Notes under the pieces: generated by a model
The model's database searches: none
Seen by the model: the letters and a program-made list of their open reading frames with translations, nothing else
What the model was told of the DNA's origin: nothing
Program-made: the position numbers and the translations under genes
Assembly: GCF_026344135.1 (NCBI RefSeq)
Contig: NZ_JAPKNA010000002.1
Span: 372,001 to 436,000 of the forward strand
Length of the DNA: 64,000 bases
Direction: 5' to 3'
From: Alcaligenes parafaecalis
Lineage (GTDB): Bacteria; Pseudomonadota; Gammaproteobacteria; Burkholderiales; Burkholderiaceae_B
Part shown: one piece after another, positions 8,385 to 16,986 of the stretch
Layout: each line of letters opens with the position of its first letter
How positions within the stretch are numbered: position 1 is the first letter of the stretch

Positions 8385-9839
8385 ATGACAGAACAGCTAA
8401 AGCAGATCTACCCCTATATCAACGGCCAGGCCTGGAAATCAGAGGGTCAGCAGCATAAAGATCTGGTCAATCCTTACACCGGCAAACCACTGGCACGTGT
8501 GTTTCTGGCGACCAAGCAGGATATTGAAGAAGCGCTGGCCAGTGCAGAGCGTGCGCAGCGTACCTGGGGCAAGATGCTGGCGCGTGAGCGCGAGGCCATC
8601 CTGTGCCGTGCGGCCGATATTGTGGAGCGCCGCCGTGACGATATCGTGCGAGTGCTGGTGGAAGAGGGCGGTAACGTCTTTGGCAAGGCCATGTTCGAGT
8701 GCGATTACATCGTAAGCACCTTCCGCATAGCCGCCGGTCAGACTCGTGATATTCGCGGTGAAACCATGCCTTCGGATCTGCCTGGCCGTATTTCCATGAG
8801 CATTCGCCGTCCTTTGGGCGTGGTCGCCGGGATTGGCCCTTTTAACGCTCCTTTGCTGCTGAATGGCAAGAAGCTGGCTCCCGCTCTGGCTGCTGGTAAC
8901 AGCTTCATTCTGAAGCCTTCGCCTCATACTCCGATGGCCGCCCTGATGTTTGCCGAGATTCTGGAAGAAGCCGGTCTGCCTGCAGGCGTGCTGACCGTTC
9001 TGCTGACAACGGACGAAGCCTTGGGCGATACCCTGTTCTCCGATCCACGCGTCAAATTGGTGACTTTTACAGGCTCGGCTCGTGTGGGTCGGATTCTGGC
9101 TGATCTGGCGGGTCGCCATCAGAAGCGGATTGTGCTGGAGCTGGGCGGTAAAAGCCCCGTGGTGGTGCTGGATGATGCCACGCTGGATTACGCCGTGCGT
9201 TCTGCTGCGTTCGGGATCTACTTCAACCAGGGCCAGGTGTGCATGGCCAATTCGCGCATTATTGTGGAACAGGGGATTTACGAGGCCTTCTGCGAGGCTT
9301 TCGCCAAACAGGTAGCCCGTATCCCCACAGGGGACCCTGCTTTGCCACAAACGGCTGTCGGTCCCTTGATCAGTTCCGAACAGGCTGATTTTGTGCAGGC
9401 CCATATTGAAGATGCCGTGTCCAAGGGGGCAACCTTGTTGGCAGGTGGTGGTCGTGAGGGCAATGTGGTTCAGCCTACAGCCTTGTGCGATGTCACCCCG
9501 GATATGCATCTGTACCACGAGGAAACCTTTGGCCCGGTCGCTGCCATCTACAAGGCGCGTGACTACGAGCACGCACTGGAAATGGCCAATGACACATCCT
9601 ACGGTTTGTCTTCCGCGATTCTGACCAATGATCTGCAAAAAGCGATGGATTTTGCCGAGCGTATCGAGGCAGGTTCAGTTCACATCAATGACAACTCTTT
9701 TGATGATGATCCGAACGCGCCTTTCGGTGGCTTCAAGGACAGTGGCTACGGCAAGGAAAACGGCCGTTATTCCATTGCCGACATGACTGAGCTGAAATGG
9801 GTCACCATCCAGCAAGGAGAACGCCAGTTGGCGTTCTAA
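8385..9839 (+). CDS. NAD(P)-dependent aldehyde dehydrogenase
   Basis: This enzyme oxidises an aldehyde to a carboxylate. The 484-residue protein has the full catalytic set: N154 in GPFNAP, E252 in LELGGKSP and the nucleophile C286 in GQVCMANS. The ATG at 8385 follows a good AAAGGAGC ribosome site; a longer in-frame extension upstream lacks one. The sequence looks closest to the benzaldehyde/vanillin-type branch, but I cannot fix the substrate by eye. The divergent AraC-type gene suggests substrate induction. Its stop is directly followed by the stop of the convergent HAD gene with no space for a terminator. Confidence 0.92.
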   Translation: MTEQLKQIYPYINGQAWKSEGQQHKDLVNPYTGKPLARVFLATKQDIEEALASAERAQRTWGKMLAREREAILCRAADIVERRRDDIVRVLVEEGGNVFGKAMFECDYIVSTFRIAAGQTRDIRGETMPSDLPGRISMSIRRPLGVVAGIGPFNAPLLLNGKKLAPALAAGNSFILKPSPHTPMAALMFAEILEEAGLPAGVLTVLLTTDEALGDTLFSDPRVKLVTFTGSARVGRILADLAGRHQKRIVLELGGKSPVVVLDDATLDYAVRSAAFGIYFNQGQVCMANSRIIVEQGIYEAFCEAFAKQVARIPTGDPALPQTAVGPLISSEQADFVQAHIEDAVSKGATLLAGGGREGNVVQPTALCDVTPDMHLYHEETFGPVAAIYKARDYEHALEMANDTSYGLSSAILTNDLQKAMDFAERIEAGSVHINDNSFDDDPNAPFGGFKDSGYGKENGRYSIADMTELKWVTIQQGERQLAF

Positions 9840-10571
9840 TCAGCCCTGGGGGCGTGGCCAGTTTTTGACCAGTTGTGCAATGCGGTTGATGCGCTGGTCT
9901 ACATACGGGCCGCGTCCATGATACAAAGCGCTGAACGGAGTGCCCGCGTTATAGATATGGATGGTTTGCATCCCTAGCTGGCGGGCACTTTTCAGATTGC
10001 GCAGCGTATCTTCCACCAGCACGATGTCACGTGCCTGGGATTTGAGCACCGCCAGGGCTTGTTTCATCAGCGCTTGGGACGGCTTGGGGCGGTAGCGTCC
10101 CTGAAGCTGCATATGCTCAATCGCCCACAGGCCGTCAAAGACAGGCAGCAGATTCAGGGCTTTCAGCACGCGATGTGCGTAGTCCAGCGGCGCATTGGTC
10201 AGCAATAGCTTGTAGCCGGGCAGACGACGTAACTGGGATGCCAGGCCACGCTCGGAACTGAGCAGAGTAGGCACATCAAAGTCGTGCGCGTGTTTCAGGA
10301 AAGTCGCCGGGTCTGCGCCGTGATGGCGCTGCAGGCCAATCATGGTGGCGCCGTAACGCTTCCAGTACTCCAGACGCAGCCGGTCGGCCTCATCCATATC
10401 CACCCCCAGCGTTTCAGCCACGCCGATGCGCATACGCCCATCAATGGCTTGAAAAATGCCTTTGGAGGCATTGTGCAGGGTGTTATCCAGATCAAACAGC
10501 CAGATGGTTTCATCTGGCTGGCAGGCCGACAAAGGCCGTGCCCAGGGATGGGCACGGATAGGGGCGCGCAC
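9840..10571 (-). CDS. HAD-superfamily pyrimidine 5'-nucleotidase
   Basis: The protein belongs to the HAD hydrolases of the Sdt1/PyrNuc type that dephosphorylate UMP, CMP or related compounds. The 243-residue frame shows the nucleophile motif FDLDNTLHNA at about 26, the LLLTNAPLDYAHRV second motif, a conserved lysine in YRPKPS, and the VLVEDTLRNL acidic motif. Its GTG start lies three bases after the argB stop, so the two are probably one transcript; a later start is possible because the first 20 residues are not clearly conserved. The real substrate may differ. Confidence 0.87.
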   Translation of the reverse strand: MRAPIRAHPWARPLSACQPDETIWLFDLDNTLHNASKGIFQAIDGRMRIGVAETLGVDMDEADRLRLEYWKRYGATMIGLQRHHGADPATFLKHAHDFDVPTLLSSERGLASQLRRLPGYKLLLTNAPLDYAHRVLKALNLLPVFDGLWAIEHMQLQGRYRPKPSQALMKQALAVLKSQARDIVLVEDTLRNLKSARQLGMQTIHIYNAGTPFSALYHGRGPYVDQRINRIAQLVKNWPRPQG

Positions 10572-10574
10572 GGA

Positions 10575-11471
10575 TTAGTGAGAGCTGATCATGGTGCCAA
10601 CACCACGATCAGTCAGGATTTCCAGCAGCAGGCAGTGGGGGACACGGCCGTCGATCACATGCACGGAATTGACACCGTTGCGGGCTGCATCCAGGGCCGA
10701 GGAGATCTTGGGCAGCATGCCGCCGGAGATCGTGCCGTCGGCAAACAGCTCGTCAATGGTCTGGGCCGACAGGCGGCGCAGCAGTTGGCCAGCCTTGTCC
10801 AGCACGCCGGGCGTGTTGGTCAGCATGACCAGCTTTTCAGCGCTCAGCACTTCCGCCATCTTGCCAGCCACCACGTCCGCATTGATGTTGTAGGCCTGGC
10901 CGTCCTCACCGTAACCGATAGAGGAAATAACGGGAATGAACTGATCGTCTTGCAGAGCTTTGACCACTTCAGGCTGGATGCTTTCAATATCGCCCACAAA
11001 GCCGATATCCAGCAGTTCGCCAGGGTGTTCGGCATCAGGCAGCATTTTCTTGGTGACACGAATCATGCCACCGTCTTTTCCGGTCAGACCCACGGCCTTG
11101 CCGCCTGCTTCATTGATCATCATGACAATGTCTTGCTGCACTTGCCCGCCCAGCACCCATTCCACCACTTCCATGGTTTCAGCATCCGTCACACGCATGC
11201 CCTGGATGAATGTGCCTTCTTTGCCAATACGCTTGAGGGCGTCATTGATCTGGGGGCCGCCACCGTGCACCACAACGGGGTTCAGGCCAACCAGCTTGAG
11301 CAAGACGACGTCATGGGCAAAGCTGCGCTGCAAAGCCTCTTCGGTCATGGCATTGCCGCCGTATTTGATGACAACGGTCTTGCCGTGGAAGCGACGAATA
11401 TAAGGCAGGGCCTCGGACAACACTTCTGCTTTGACGGTTGCGGGGTAATTCTGCGGATCTGTGGTGCTCAT
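10575..11471 (-). CDS. argB: Acetylglutamate kinase
   Basis: ArgB phosphorylates N-acetylglutamate in the second step of arginine synthesis. In the 298-residue protein the phosphate-binding region is KYGGNAM near 36, VVVHGGGPQIN follows, and the C-terminus contains GGMLPKISSALDA and the nucleotide-binding end. An upstream in-frame start at 11504 exists, but the ATG at 11471 (MSTTDPQ) fits the family. The region resembling the arginine-binding type (a mobile N-terminal helix) is present, so feedback by arginine is possible. No other arg gene lies nearby. Confidence 0.95.
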   Translation of the reverse strand: MSTTDPQNYPATVKAEVLSEALPYIRRFHGKTVVIKYGGNAMTEEALQRSFAHDVVLLKLVGLNPVVVHGGGPQINDALKRIGKEGTFIQGMRVTDAETMEVVEWVLGGQVQQDIVMMINEAGGKAVGLTGKDGGMIRVTKKMLPDAEHPGELLDIGFVGDIESIQPEVVKALQDDQFIPVISSIGYGEDGQAYNINADVVAGKMAEVLSAEKLVMLTNTPGVLDKAGQLLRRLSAQTIDELFADGTISGGMLPKISSALDAARNGVNSVHVIDGRVPHCLLLEILTDRGVGTMISSH

Positions 11472-11547
11472 TGATGCGCTCACTTGAAGAAAACCCGGGT
11501 CCACTGCTGGTACCCGGGGTTATGTGGCTGGGGGCAGAAACAGTTTT

Positions 11548-12048
11548 TTAGCTGCTAGCCAGGGCTTTTTCGACGGTAGCGATAAATTCCTGCTTGTCGT
11601 AGTTGCCCAGGTAACGCTTGATGATGTTGCCCTGTTTGTTGAGTAAAAAGGCGGTGGGTGTCAAACGGACATCCCCAAAGGCCTTGGCGATTTCGCCCTT
11701 GTCGTCATGGACAACCGTGAACGGCAGTTGGCGGGATTGGGTGAAGTTGCGCACGTAGTTGATCGGGTCGTGCTTCATGGCAACGGCCACAATATCAAAG
11801 CCCTTGCCGGACAAGGCATTGAAGTTTTTAATGTTGTCGGGCATCTGTGCGACGCAGGTGGTGCAGTCCGTGGCCCAGAATTTCACCAGGACGACCTTGC
11901 CTTGCAAGTCTTTGGTTTCAAAGTGCTTGCCGTTCAGGTCGGTGAAGGCCACATCAGGCGCGCTGGATTTGGAGCTGCCGGACATGGTCCAGACACCCAG
12001 ACCGACGGCGACAGCAACAACAAGAGCAATGATGACTACTTTTTTCAT
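11548..12048 (-). CDS. TlpA/ResA-like periplasmic thioredoxin-fold protein
   Basis: The 166-residue protein has an N-terminal membrane anchor or uncleaved signal at residues 4-22 and an AhpC/TSA-Redoxin type fold. The active-site motif reads FWATDCTTC, with cysteines C62 and C65, so the redox pair is intact but the dipeptide between them is TT. Such proteins usually reduce disulfides in the periplasm, for example in cytochrome c maturation. The start ATG overlaps the dolP stop by four bases, so it is translated with the yraN-diaA-dolP group. The client is unknown. Confidence 0.88.
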   Translation of the reverse strand: MKKVVIIALVVAVAVGLGVWTMSGSSKSSAPDVAFTDLNGKHFETKDLQGKVVLVKFWATDCTTCVAQMPDNIKNFNALSGKGFDIVAVAMKHDPINYVRNFTQSRQLPFTVVHDDKGEIAKAFGDVRLTPTAFLLNKQGNIIKRYLGNYDKQEFIATVEKALASS

Positions 12049-12728
12049 TGGACGGGCATAACTTCTACAGAGGCGGCGGCGGCCGGTTCAGCGGCTGGGG
12101 CGGCGGTGTTGGGGGCATCCTGCTTGTTGCTGCTCAAAGGCTGTGCCAGGCTTTCAGCGCTGACATACTCAAAGAGCTTGGCGACTTTGTTCACGCCCGG
12201 CACGCTGGAGGCAGCAATGGCAGCACGTTCGCCTTCCTGGTGGGTCACACGGCCCAGCAGGTAGACCACGCCACGCTCTGTGGTCGTGGAAATAGTGCGG
12301 CTAGGTACTTCTTTGGCGTTGAGCAGGGCGGTGCTGACGCGGGTGGTAATCCAGGAGTCGTTCGAGCGTACGCCCAGCGCGGTAGGTTCGCCCACGCGTA
12401 GCTCGTTGACCACGCGATTCACCTTGTCAACTTTGGAAACCAGACGGGCGGCTTCTTCTTTATCAGCCTGGGTAGGCACATCGCCTGTCAGCAGGACAAC
12501 TCCGGCGTACGAGGTGGAGTTGATGCGGCCTTCCTTGTTTTCCAGCAGACGGCGTGTTTCAGCACCGGCCTTCATGACAATGGTTTTGTCCTCGACCTGC
12601 TCGCCCGTCGTGCGGCGGTCGGTAGCGACAACGGCGGTGGTGGCAGCCGCGCCGCCAACAACCAGCAGACCGCAACCGGTCAGAGTGGTGCTGGCCAGCA
12701 GGGCGGCCAGAATCAAACGGTGTTTCAT
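12045..12728 (-). CDS. dolP: BON-domain outer-membrane lipoprotein, DolP-like
   Basis: The 227-residue protein begins with a lipoprotein signal ending in the lipobox LTGC (C19). Two BON domains follow at about 55-120 and 128-200, each with the typical GVVLLTGDV or GVVYLLGRV strand, and then an Ala-rich tail. DolP binds anionic lipids and supports outer-membrane integrity and amidase control. The order diaA-dolP and the nearby yraN and rsmI repeat the E. coli cluster, which supports the name. It overlaps diaA and the TlpA-like gene by four bases each. Confidence 0.88.
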   Translation of the reverse strand: MKHRLILAALLASTTLTGCGLLVVGGAAATTAVVATDRRTTGEQVEDKTIVMKAGAETRRLLENKEGRINSTSYAGVVLLTGDVPTQADKEEAARLVSKVDKVNRVVNELRVGEPTALGVRSNDSWITTRVSTALLNAKEVPSRTISTTTERGVVYLLGRVTHQEGERAAIAASSVPGVNKVAKLFEYVSAESLAQPLSSNKQDAPNTAAPAAEPAAAASVEVMPVQ

Positions 12729-13318
12729 AGTGGATCTCCGAGCAGCAGCGCATCAATGCCATCGCACATGGCATGCAACAGAACGATGTGTACTTCCTGA
12801 ATACGCATGGTTCGATCGTGCGGTACGCACAGATGGATGTCGGTGTCCGAGAGCAGGTCGGCAATTTGTCCGCCGCCTTTGCCGGTCAGGGCAATGATGA
12901 CCATATCGCGTTCGCGAGCGGCCTCAATGGCACGGATGACGTTTGGCGAATTGCCGCTGGTGGAGATGGCCACCAGAATGTCGCCAGTCTGGCCCAAGGC
13001 GCTGACCTGGCGTTCAAAGATGCTGTCAAAGCCATAATCATTACCCACCGCCGTCATGATGGAGGTGTCGGTATTCAAGGCGATGCCAGCCAGGGGTAAA
13101 CGGTCGCGCTCAAAACGGCCCACCAGCTCTGCAATAAAGTGCTGGGCGTCGGCTGCTGATCCGCCGTTTCCGCAAGCCAGAATCTTGCCGTCGTTGGCCA
13201 AGGTGGCAAACAACAGCTCGACAGCGGCGGCCAAAGGTTCGGCCAGTTCGCGTGTGCTGGCTTTGAGGGTATCGACGGAATCGTCGAAATGCGAAGTCAT
13301 TAAGGCGATAAGGTCCAT
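12725..13318 (-). CDS. diaA: SIS-domain protein, DiaA / phosphoheptose isomerase-like
   Basis: The 197-residue protein is a single sugar-isomerase (SIS) domain with CGNGGSAADAQHF near 48 and AISTSGNSPNV near 115. Two roles are known in this family: GmhA, which isomerises sedoheptulose 7-phosphate for LPS heptose, and DiaA, which stimulates DnaA. Gene order with yraN and dolP favours DiaA, while the conserved residues are also compatible with isomerase activity. The start at 13318 (MDLIALMTSHF) matches the usual N-terminus; upstream in-frame codons have no ribosome site. The stop overlaps the dolP start. Confidence 0.82.
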   Translation of the reverse strand: MDLIALMTSHFDDSVDTLKASTRELAEPLAAAVELLFATLANDGKILACGNGGSAADAQHFIAELVGRFERDRLPLAGIALNTDTSIMTAVGNDYGFDSIFERQVSALGQTGDILVAISTSGNSPNVIRAIEAARERDMVIIALTGKGGGQIADLLSDTDIHLCVPHDRTMRIQEVHIVLLHAMCDGIDALLLGDPL

Positions 13319-13508
13319 AGCGCGCATTATCGCACGGAGAATTTCCCTGTGGGGCAGGCAGATCGTGTCATGTTGAAAAAAACGCCACGGTATTGAAACC
13401 AGATGCTGTATCAAAGCCAAAATGCGGCGTTTTGTCTGGGTTTTTTCAGGATGGGCATGAATGTCCTGCCTGGGAAATCAGTGCATGGCGCTGTGTGCTC
13501 AGGTGTGC

Positions 13509-13967
13509 TCAGGGCTGATCGAAGGCATTTTGCACCCAGTTCAGGGTGTCGCCTTCGATAGCGATGACATCAAACCGGCAGGCGGGCAGCTTGCCATGGA
13601 AGTAGCGCTGGCTCAGTGTGGGCAGCCACTGCTGGGCGCTCAGAATCAAGCGCCGTTGCTTGTCCCGGTTTACACTGGCAAGCGCTCCTCCGTAGCCTGT
13701 GTGACTGCGCTGGCGTACCTCCAGAAAGACAAGATGACTCTGATGCCACAGGACCAGGTCAATTTCCCCGAAACGAGCACCCAATTGCCGCGCCAGAACG
13801 CGAGCACCTTGGGCGGTGACATGATCGCAGGCACGCTGTTCGGCCTGATCGCCCCTTCGTTGACTGGGGGAGCGCTGTGGTCGGTCTTCTCTGGTCTGAG
13901 GGCGAATGCGCTGACGCTGCCGCAGTCGCTTGTTTTGTGCCTGGCGAGCGTATTCAAAGGGATTCAT
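13509..13967 (-). CDS. yraN: YraN family (UPF0102) endonuclease-fold protein
   Basis: The 152-residue protein has the UPF0102 core with the restriction-endonuclease-like residues in GARFGEIDLVLW and LVFLEVRQRS. The first 50 residues are rich in Arg and Gln and probably disordered. The biochemical role of YraN is not established. The ATG at 13967 removes an upstream extension that would run into rsmI, which is read divergently from 14002. It belongs by context to the diaA-dolP group, with about 190 bases before diaA. Confidence 0.86.
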   Translation of the reverse strand: MNPFEYARQAQNKRLRQRQRIRPQTREDRPQRSPSQRRGDQAEQRACDHVTAQGARVLARQLGARFGEIDLVLWHQSHLVFLEVRQRSHTGYGGALASVNRDKQRRLILSAQQWLPTLSQRYFHGKLPACRFDVIAIEGDTLNWVQNAFDQP

Positions 13968-14001
13968 AGGGATACACGATGATGAATAAGCAGGATCGAG
14001 C

Positions 14002-14940
14002 ATGAGCGATATCGAAAACCGAACAGGGAATGCCGGGGTCTGGCAAAGCATGATGGACAAGGTGCAAGGTCAGGTCTGGCCGCAGTCTTGTCTGTACGTA
14101 GTGGCCACGCCTATCGGCAATATGGGAGACCTTAGCCTGCGCGGCTGGCAGGCGCTGGAATGCTGCGACATTATTGCGGCAGAGGATACGCGGGCGACTC
14201 GTCCTTTTTTGCAGGCCTGGGGCATTCAAACCCCTTTGATGGCGGCACATCGTCATAACGAAGCCCAGGCGGCTCAGGCGATTATTGAGCGCCTTGAGCA
14301 AGGGCAACGGGTGGCCCTGGTGTCAGACGCGGGTGCTCCGGCGGTGAGCGACCCAGGCGCGCGCGTGGTGCGGGCAGTGCGGGACGCAGGTTTTCAGGTT
14401 GTGCCTTTGCCCGGCGCCTCTGCGGTTATTACCGCCTTGATGGGTAGCGGTGCAACGAGTGACGAGAATCCCGCCTTTGCTTTCGCCGGTTTCATGCCAC
14501 CTAAAACGGTTGCGCGTCGCAAGTGGCTGCAGCATTGGTCCAGTCTGGGCATGCCGGTGTTGATGTTTGAGTCCCCGCACCGCCTGCGTGCTGCTTTGCG
14601 CGATATGGAAGAAGTGTGCGGCCCAGAGCGAGAACTGACCTTTGCTCGCGAGCTGAGCAAGCGTTTCGAGCAGATTCATACTTTGCCACTGGGGCAGGCC
14701 TTGGCCTGGCTGGATGAGGATAGCCACCGTGAGCAGGGGGAGTTTGTTTTAATTTTGCACGCTGCGGTGCAAGAGGTGGACGAGGATGCCCCCGCCCTGG
14801 ATGCCAATACGGAACGCTGGATGAAGGCTTTGTTGGAGCAGGTTTCACTGCGTGATGCCGCCCGAATTGCCAGCCAAGCCAGCGGCATACCGCGTGATGT
14901 CTTGTATGCCTGGGGCTTGGCGAATTCGCCTAAAGATTAA
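14002..14940 (+). CDS. rsmI: 16S rRNA (cytidine1402-2'-O)-methyltransferase
   Basis: RsmI adds the 2'-O-methyl group to C1402 in the decoding centre of 16S rRNA. The 312-residue protein belongs to the tetrapyrrole methylase fold, with YVVATPIGNMGDL near 32, AAEDTRATRPF, VSDAGAPAVSDPG for S-adenosylmethionine binding, and LPGASAVITAL. A ribosome site GGATCGAG precedes the ATG. It diverges from yraN, as in E. coli, but lpoA, which lies between the two there, is missing. Its stop overlaps that of the convergent RlpA-like gene by four bases. Confidence 0.95.
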   Translation: MSDIENRTGNAGVWQSMMDKVQGQVWPQSCLYVVATPIGNMGDLSLRGWQALECCDIIAAEDTRATRPFLQAWGIQTPLMAAHRHNEAQAAQAIIERLEQGQRVALVSDAGAPAVSDPGARVVRAVRDAGFQVVPLPGASAVITALMGSGATSDENPAFAFAGFMPPKTVARRKWLQHWSSLGMPVLMFESPHRLRAALRDMEEVCGPERELTFARELSKRFEQIHTLPLGQALAWLDEDSHREQGEFVLILHAAVQEVDEDAPALDANTERWMKALLEQVSLRDAARIASQASGIPRDVLYAWGLANSPKD

Positions 14941-16016
14941 CGCACCGCCACTGAGGGGCTAAGTCCGGTTTTCTGCTGTATCCGATAGGCCGCATTAATG
15001 GCTTCGGTCCGGTTCTGGTACGGGCCAATTTGCACGCGGTACAAATCGTTGTGCATCTGAACCTGGGCGTCCCGGTACTCCACCTGCGAAATCTGACGGT
15101 TCAACTGCTGCGCCAGTGCGGCCGCATTTTCTCTTGCGGAGAATGCGCCAAACTGGAGATAAACCCGATTTTGACCTGATGGGGCCTGAGGTTTGCTGGG
15201 GCTTGTGCTCGAAGATTGCACAATTAACTGCTGATCATTGGCATCGCTGCTCCAGCTTGGGGAGTCGTCCAATTCTACAGTCAGATCATCTCCTGGCAGG
15301 ACGGCCAGCGCATCCGGCGTGGGCTCCAGCTTTTCAGTCATGGTCAGGCTGGGTTGGGGGGCGACAGGGGGAGGTGGTGCTGCTTCGACCACTTCGACTT
15401 CGCCACGGCCAAAGCTGCCCGTGCGTATTTCTTCCTGAGTAATCGACTCCACCACAACGGTGCCACTGCCCGGTGCAATCAAGTCCAGCTTGGCGGCTGC
15501 AACGTAGGACAAGTCGATGATGCGGGAGCTATGGAATGGACCACGGTCGTTAATGCGCACTATCACGGACTTGCCGGTTTTGGGGCGGGTGACGCGGGCG
15601 TAGCTGGGGATGGGCAGGGTGGGATGTGCCGCCGTCATGGCGTACATATCGTAGGTTTCGCCGTTGGCGGTTTTTTTGCCGTGGAATTTGCGTCCGTACC
15701 AGGAAGCTGTGCCGGTCTGGGAAAAGGCTTTGTGAGAGGTATGGGGAACAAAGCTTTTGCCGAGCACGGTATAGGGGCGGGTATTACTGCGGGCGATGGG
15801 TTCTATTCGAGGTGTAGCGTCGGGGGTGGCCTGAAGGTTCGCCGGGATTCGGGCGTCTGGGCCATCGTCTTTGTAATAGCCTCCTCCGCGAGGTGCCGAG
15901 ACGGTGGCTCCCGGTTTGGCTTTGGATTTGGCGCCCTTGGGGCTGGATGCGCACCCGGCCAGTAAGGCCAGGATGCTGAGGGTGGCGCCTAGTTTGCGTA
16001 AAGTGGACAGGCTCAT
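14937..16016 (-). CDS. rlpA: RlpA-like septal-ring lytic transglycosylase with SPOR domain
   Basis: RlpA proteins cleave naked glycan strands, often at the septum. The 359-residue protein has a lipoprotein signal with lipobox LAGC (C22), a double-psi beta-barrel at about 103-190 beginning GTASWYGRKFHGKKTANGE, including VRINDRGPF with the catalytic aspartate, a Pro/Glu-rich linker and a C-terminal SPOR domain from about 285 that binds denuded glycan. It overlaps the rapZ stop region by four bases (ATGA), so it is translated after rapZ. Confidence 0.92.
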   Translation of the reverse strand: MSLSTLRKLGATLSILALLAGCASSPKGAKSKAKPGATVSAPRGGGYYKDDGPDARIPANLQATPDATPRIEPIARSNTRPYTVLGKSFVPHTSHKAFSQTGTASWYGRKFHGKKTANGETYDMYAMTAAHPTLPIPSYARVTRPKTGKSVIVRINDRGPFHSSRIIDLSYVAAAKLDLIAPGSGTVVVESITQEEIRTGSFGRGEVEVVEAAPPPPVAPQPSLTMTEKLEPTPDALAVLPGDDLTVELDDSPSWSSDANDQQLIVQSSSTSPSKPQAPSGQNRVYLQFGAFSARENAAALAQQLNRQISQVEYRDAQVQMHNDLYRVQIGPYQNRTEAINAAYRIQQKTGLSPSVAVR

Positions 16017-16888
16017 GGGACGGGATTGATGGGCGGTTGATTGCGATGTCGCACTAGCAAGGGGGCGTAGTCGGCAAAACGCAGTGCCAGTTGTTCGGTA
16101 ACGTACACAGAACGGTGCTGACCTCCGGTGCAGCCGATGGCAACCGTCAGGTAGTTGCGGGTGTCCTGCATATACAAAGGCAACCAGCGGCGTACAAAGC
16201 CTGCAATATCATCCACCATGGTTTCCACAGAGCCGAACTGGGCCAGCCATTTGGCAACTGGTTCGTCACGGCCTGTCATGGGGCGTAGCTCCGGGTCGTA
16301 GTGGGGGTTGGGTAGGCAGCGCACGTCGAACATCAGATCGGCATCGCCGGGCACGCCACGTTTGTAGGCAAAGGACTCGAAAGTCAGCACGACGCTGGCG
16401 CGATCCGCCTGTACCAGATCCCGAATCCAGGCGCGCAATTGGCCCGGGGTCAGGTCGGTGGTGTCGATAATGTGGCCCAGCTCACGCAAGGGGGCCGTCA
16501 TTTCTCGCTCAACGGCAATACATTCTTCCAGGGATGGCGAGCGGCCATCCTGGCGCAAACGGTCAGTCAGCGGGTGACGGCGGCGTGATTCCGAGTAACG
16601 CTGCATCAGGGTGTGATCGCTGGCGTTCAAAAACAGCACGCGCAGGGCGTAGCCTTCTTCATTCAGTTTGCTGATCACACCGGGCAGGATGTCCAGATCA
16701 CCGGCGCCGCGCACGTCAATGGCCACGGCTAGCCGCTCCAGCCCTTGTTCGGCAGAGCGTTCGACAAATTCGGCCAGAAATCGGGGTGGCAGGTTGTCAA
16801 TGCACAGGTAGCCGGTATCTTCCAGCAGGCGCAAGGCAACTGATTTTCCCGAACCGGATATGCCGGTAATCAATACAACTTTCAGCAT
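16013..16888 (-). CDS. rapZ: RNase adapter protein RapZ
   Basis: RapZ is a nucleotide-binding adapter; in E. coli it directs RNase E to the small RNA GlmZ and so controls amino-sugar synthesis. The 291-residue protein has the Walker A loop GISGSGKS at about 8-15 and the C-terminal motifs VRCLPNPHY and IGCTGGQHRSV that mark the family. It lies in the hprK-ptsN neighbourhood, as in many proteobacteria. About 98 bases separate it from hprK, with no clear terminator, so it may share that transcript. A GlmZ RNA was not seen in the window. Confidence 0.95.
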   Translation of the reverse strand: MLKVVLITGISGSGKSVALRLLEDTGYLCIDNLPPRFLAEFVERSAEQGLERLAVAIDVRGAGDLDILPGVISKLNEEGYALRVLFLNASDHTLMQRYSESRRRHPLTDRLRQDGRSPSLEECIAVEREMTAPLRELGHIIDTTDLTPGQLRAWIRDLVQADRASVVLTFESFAYKRGVPGDADLMFDVRCLPNPHYDPELRPMTGRDEPVAKWLAQFGSVETMVDDIAGFVRRWLPLYMQDTRNYLTVAIGCTGGQHRSVYVTEQLALRFADYAPLLVRHRNQPPINPVP

Positions 16889-16986
16889 CGTAGCAAAGGG
16901 CTCCGTGTCGCTGCCCAGCGGGCGGCGGTTAGGTGAAACAGGGCAAAGCCGTCAGGGCCGTTTAATGCTAACAGACCCTTAGGTGC

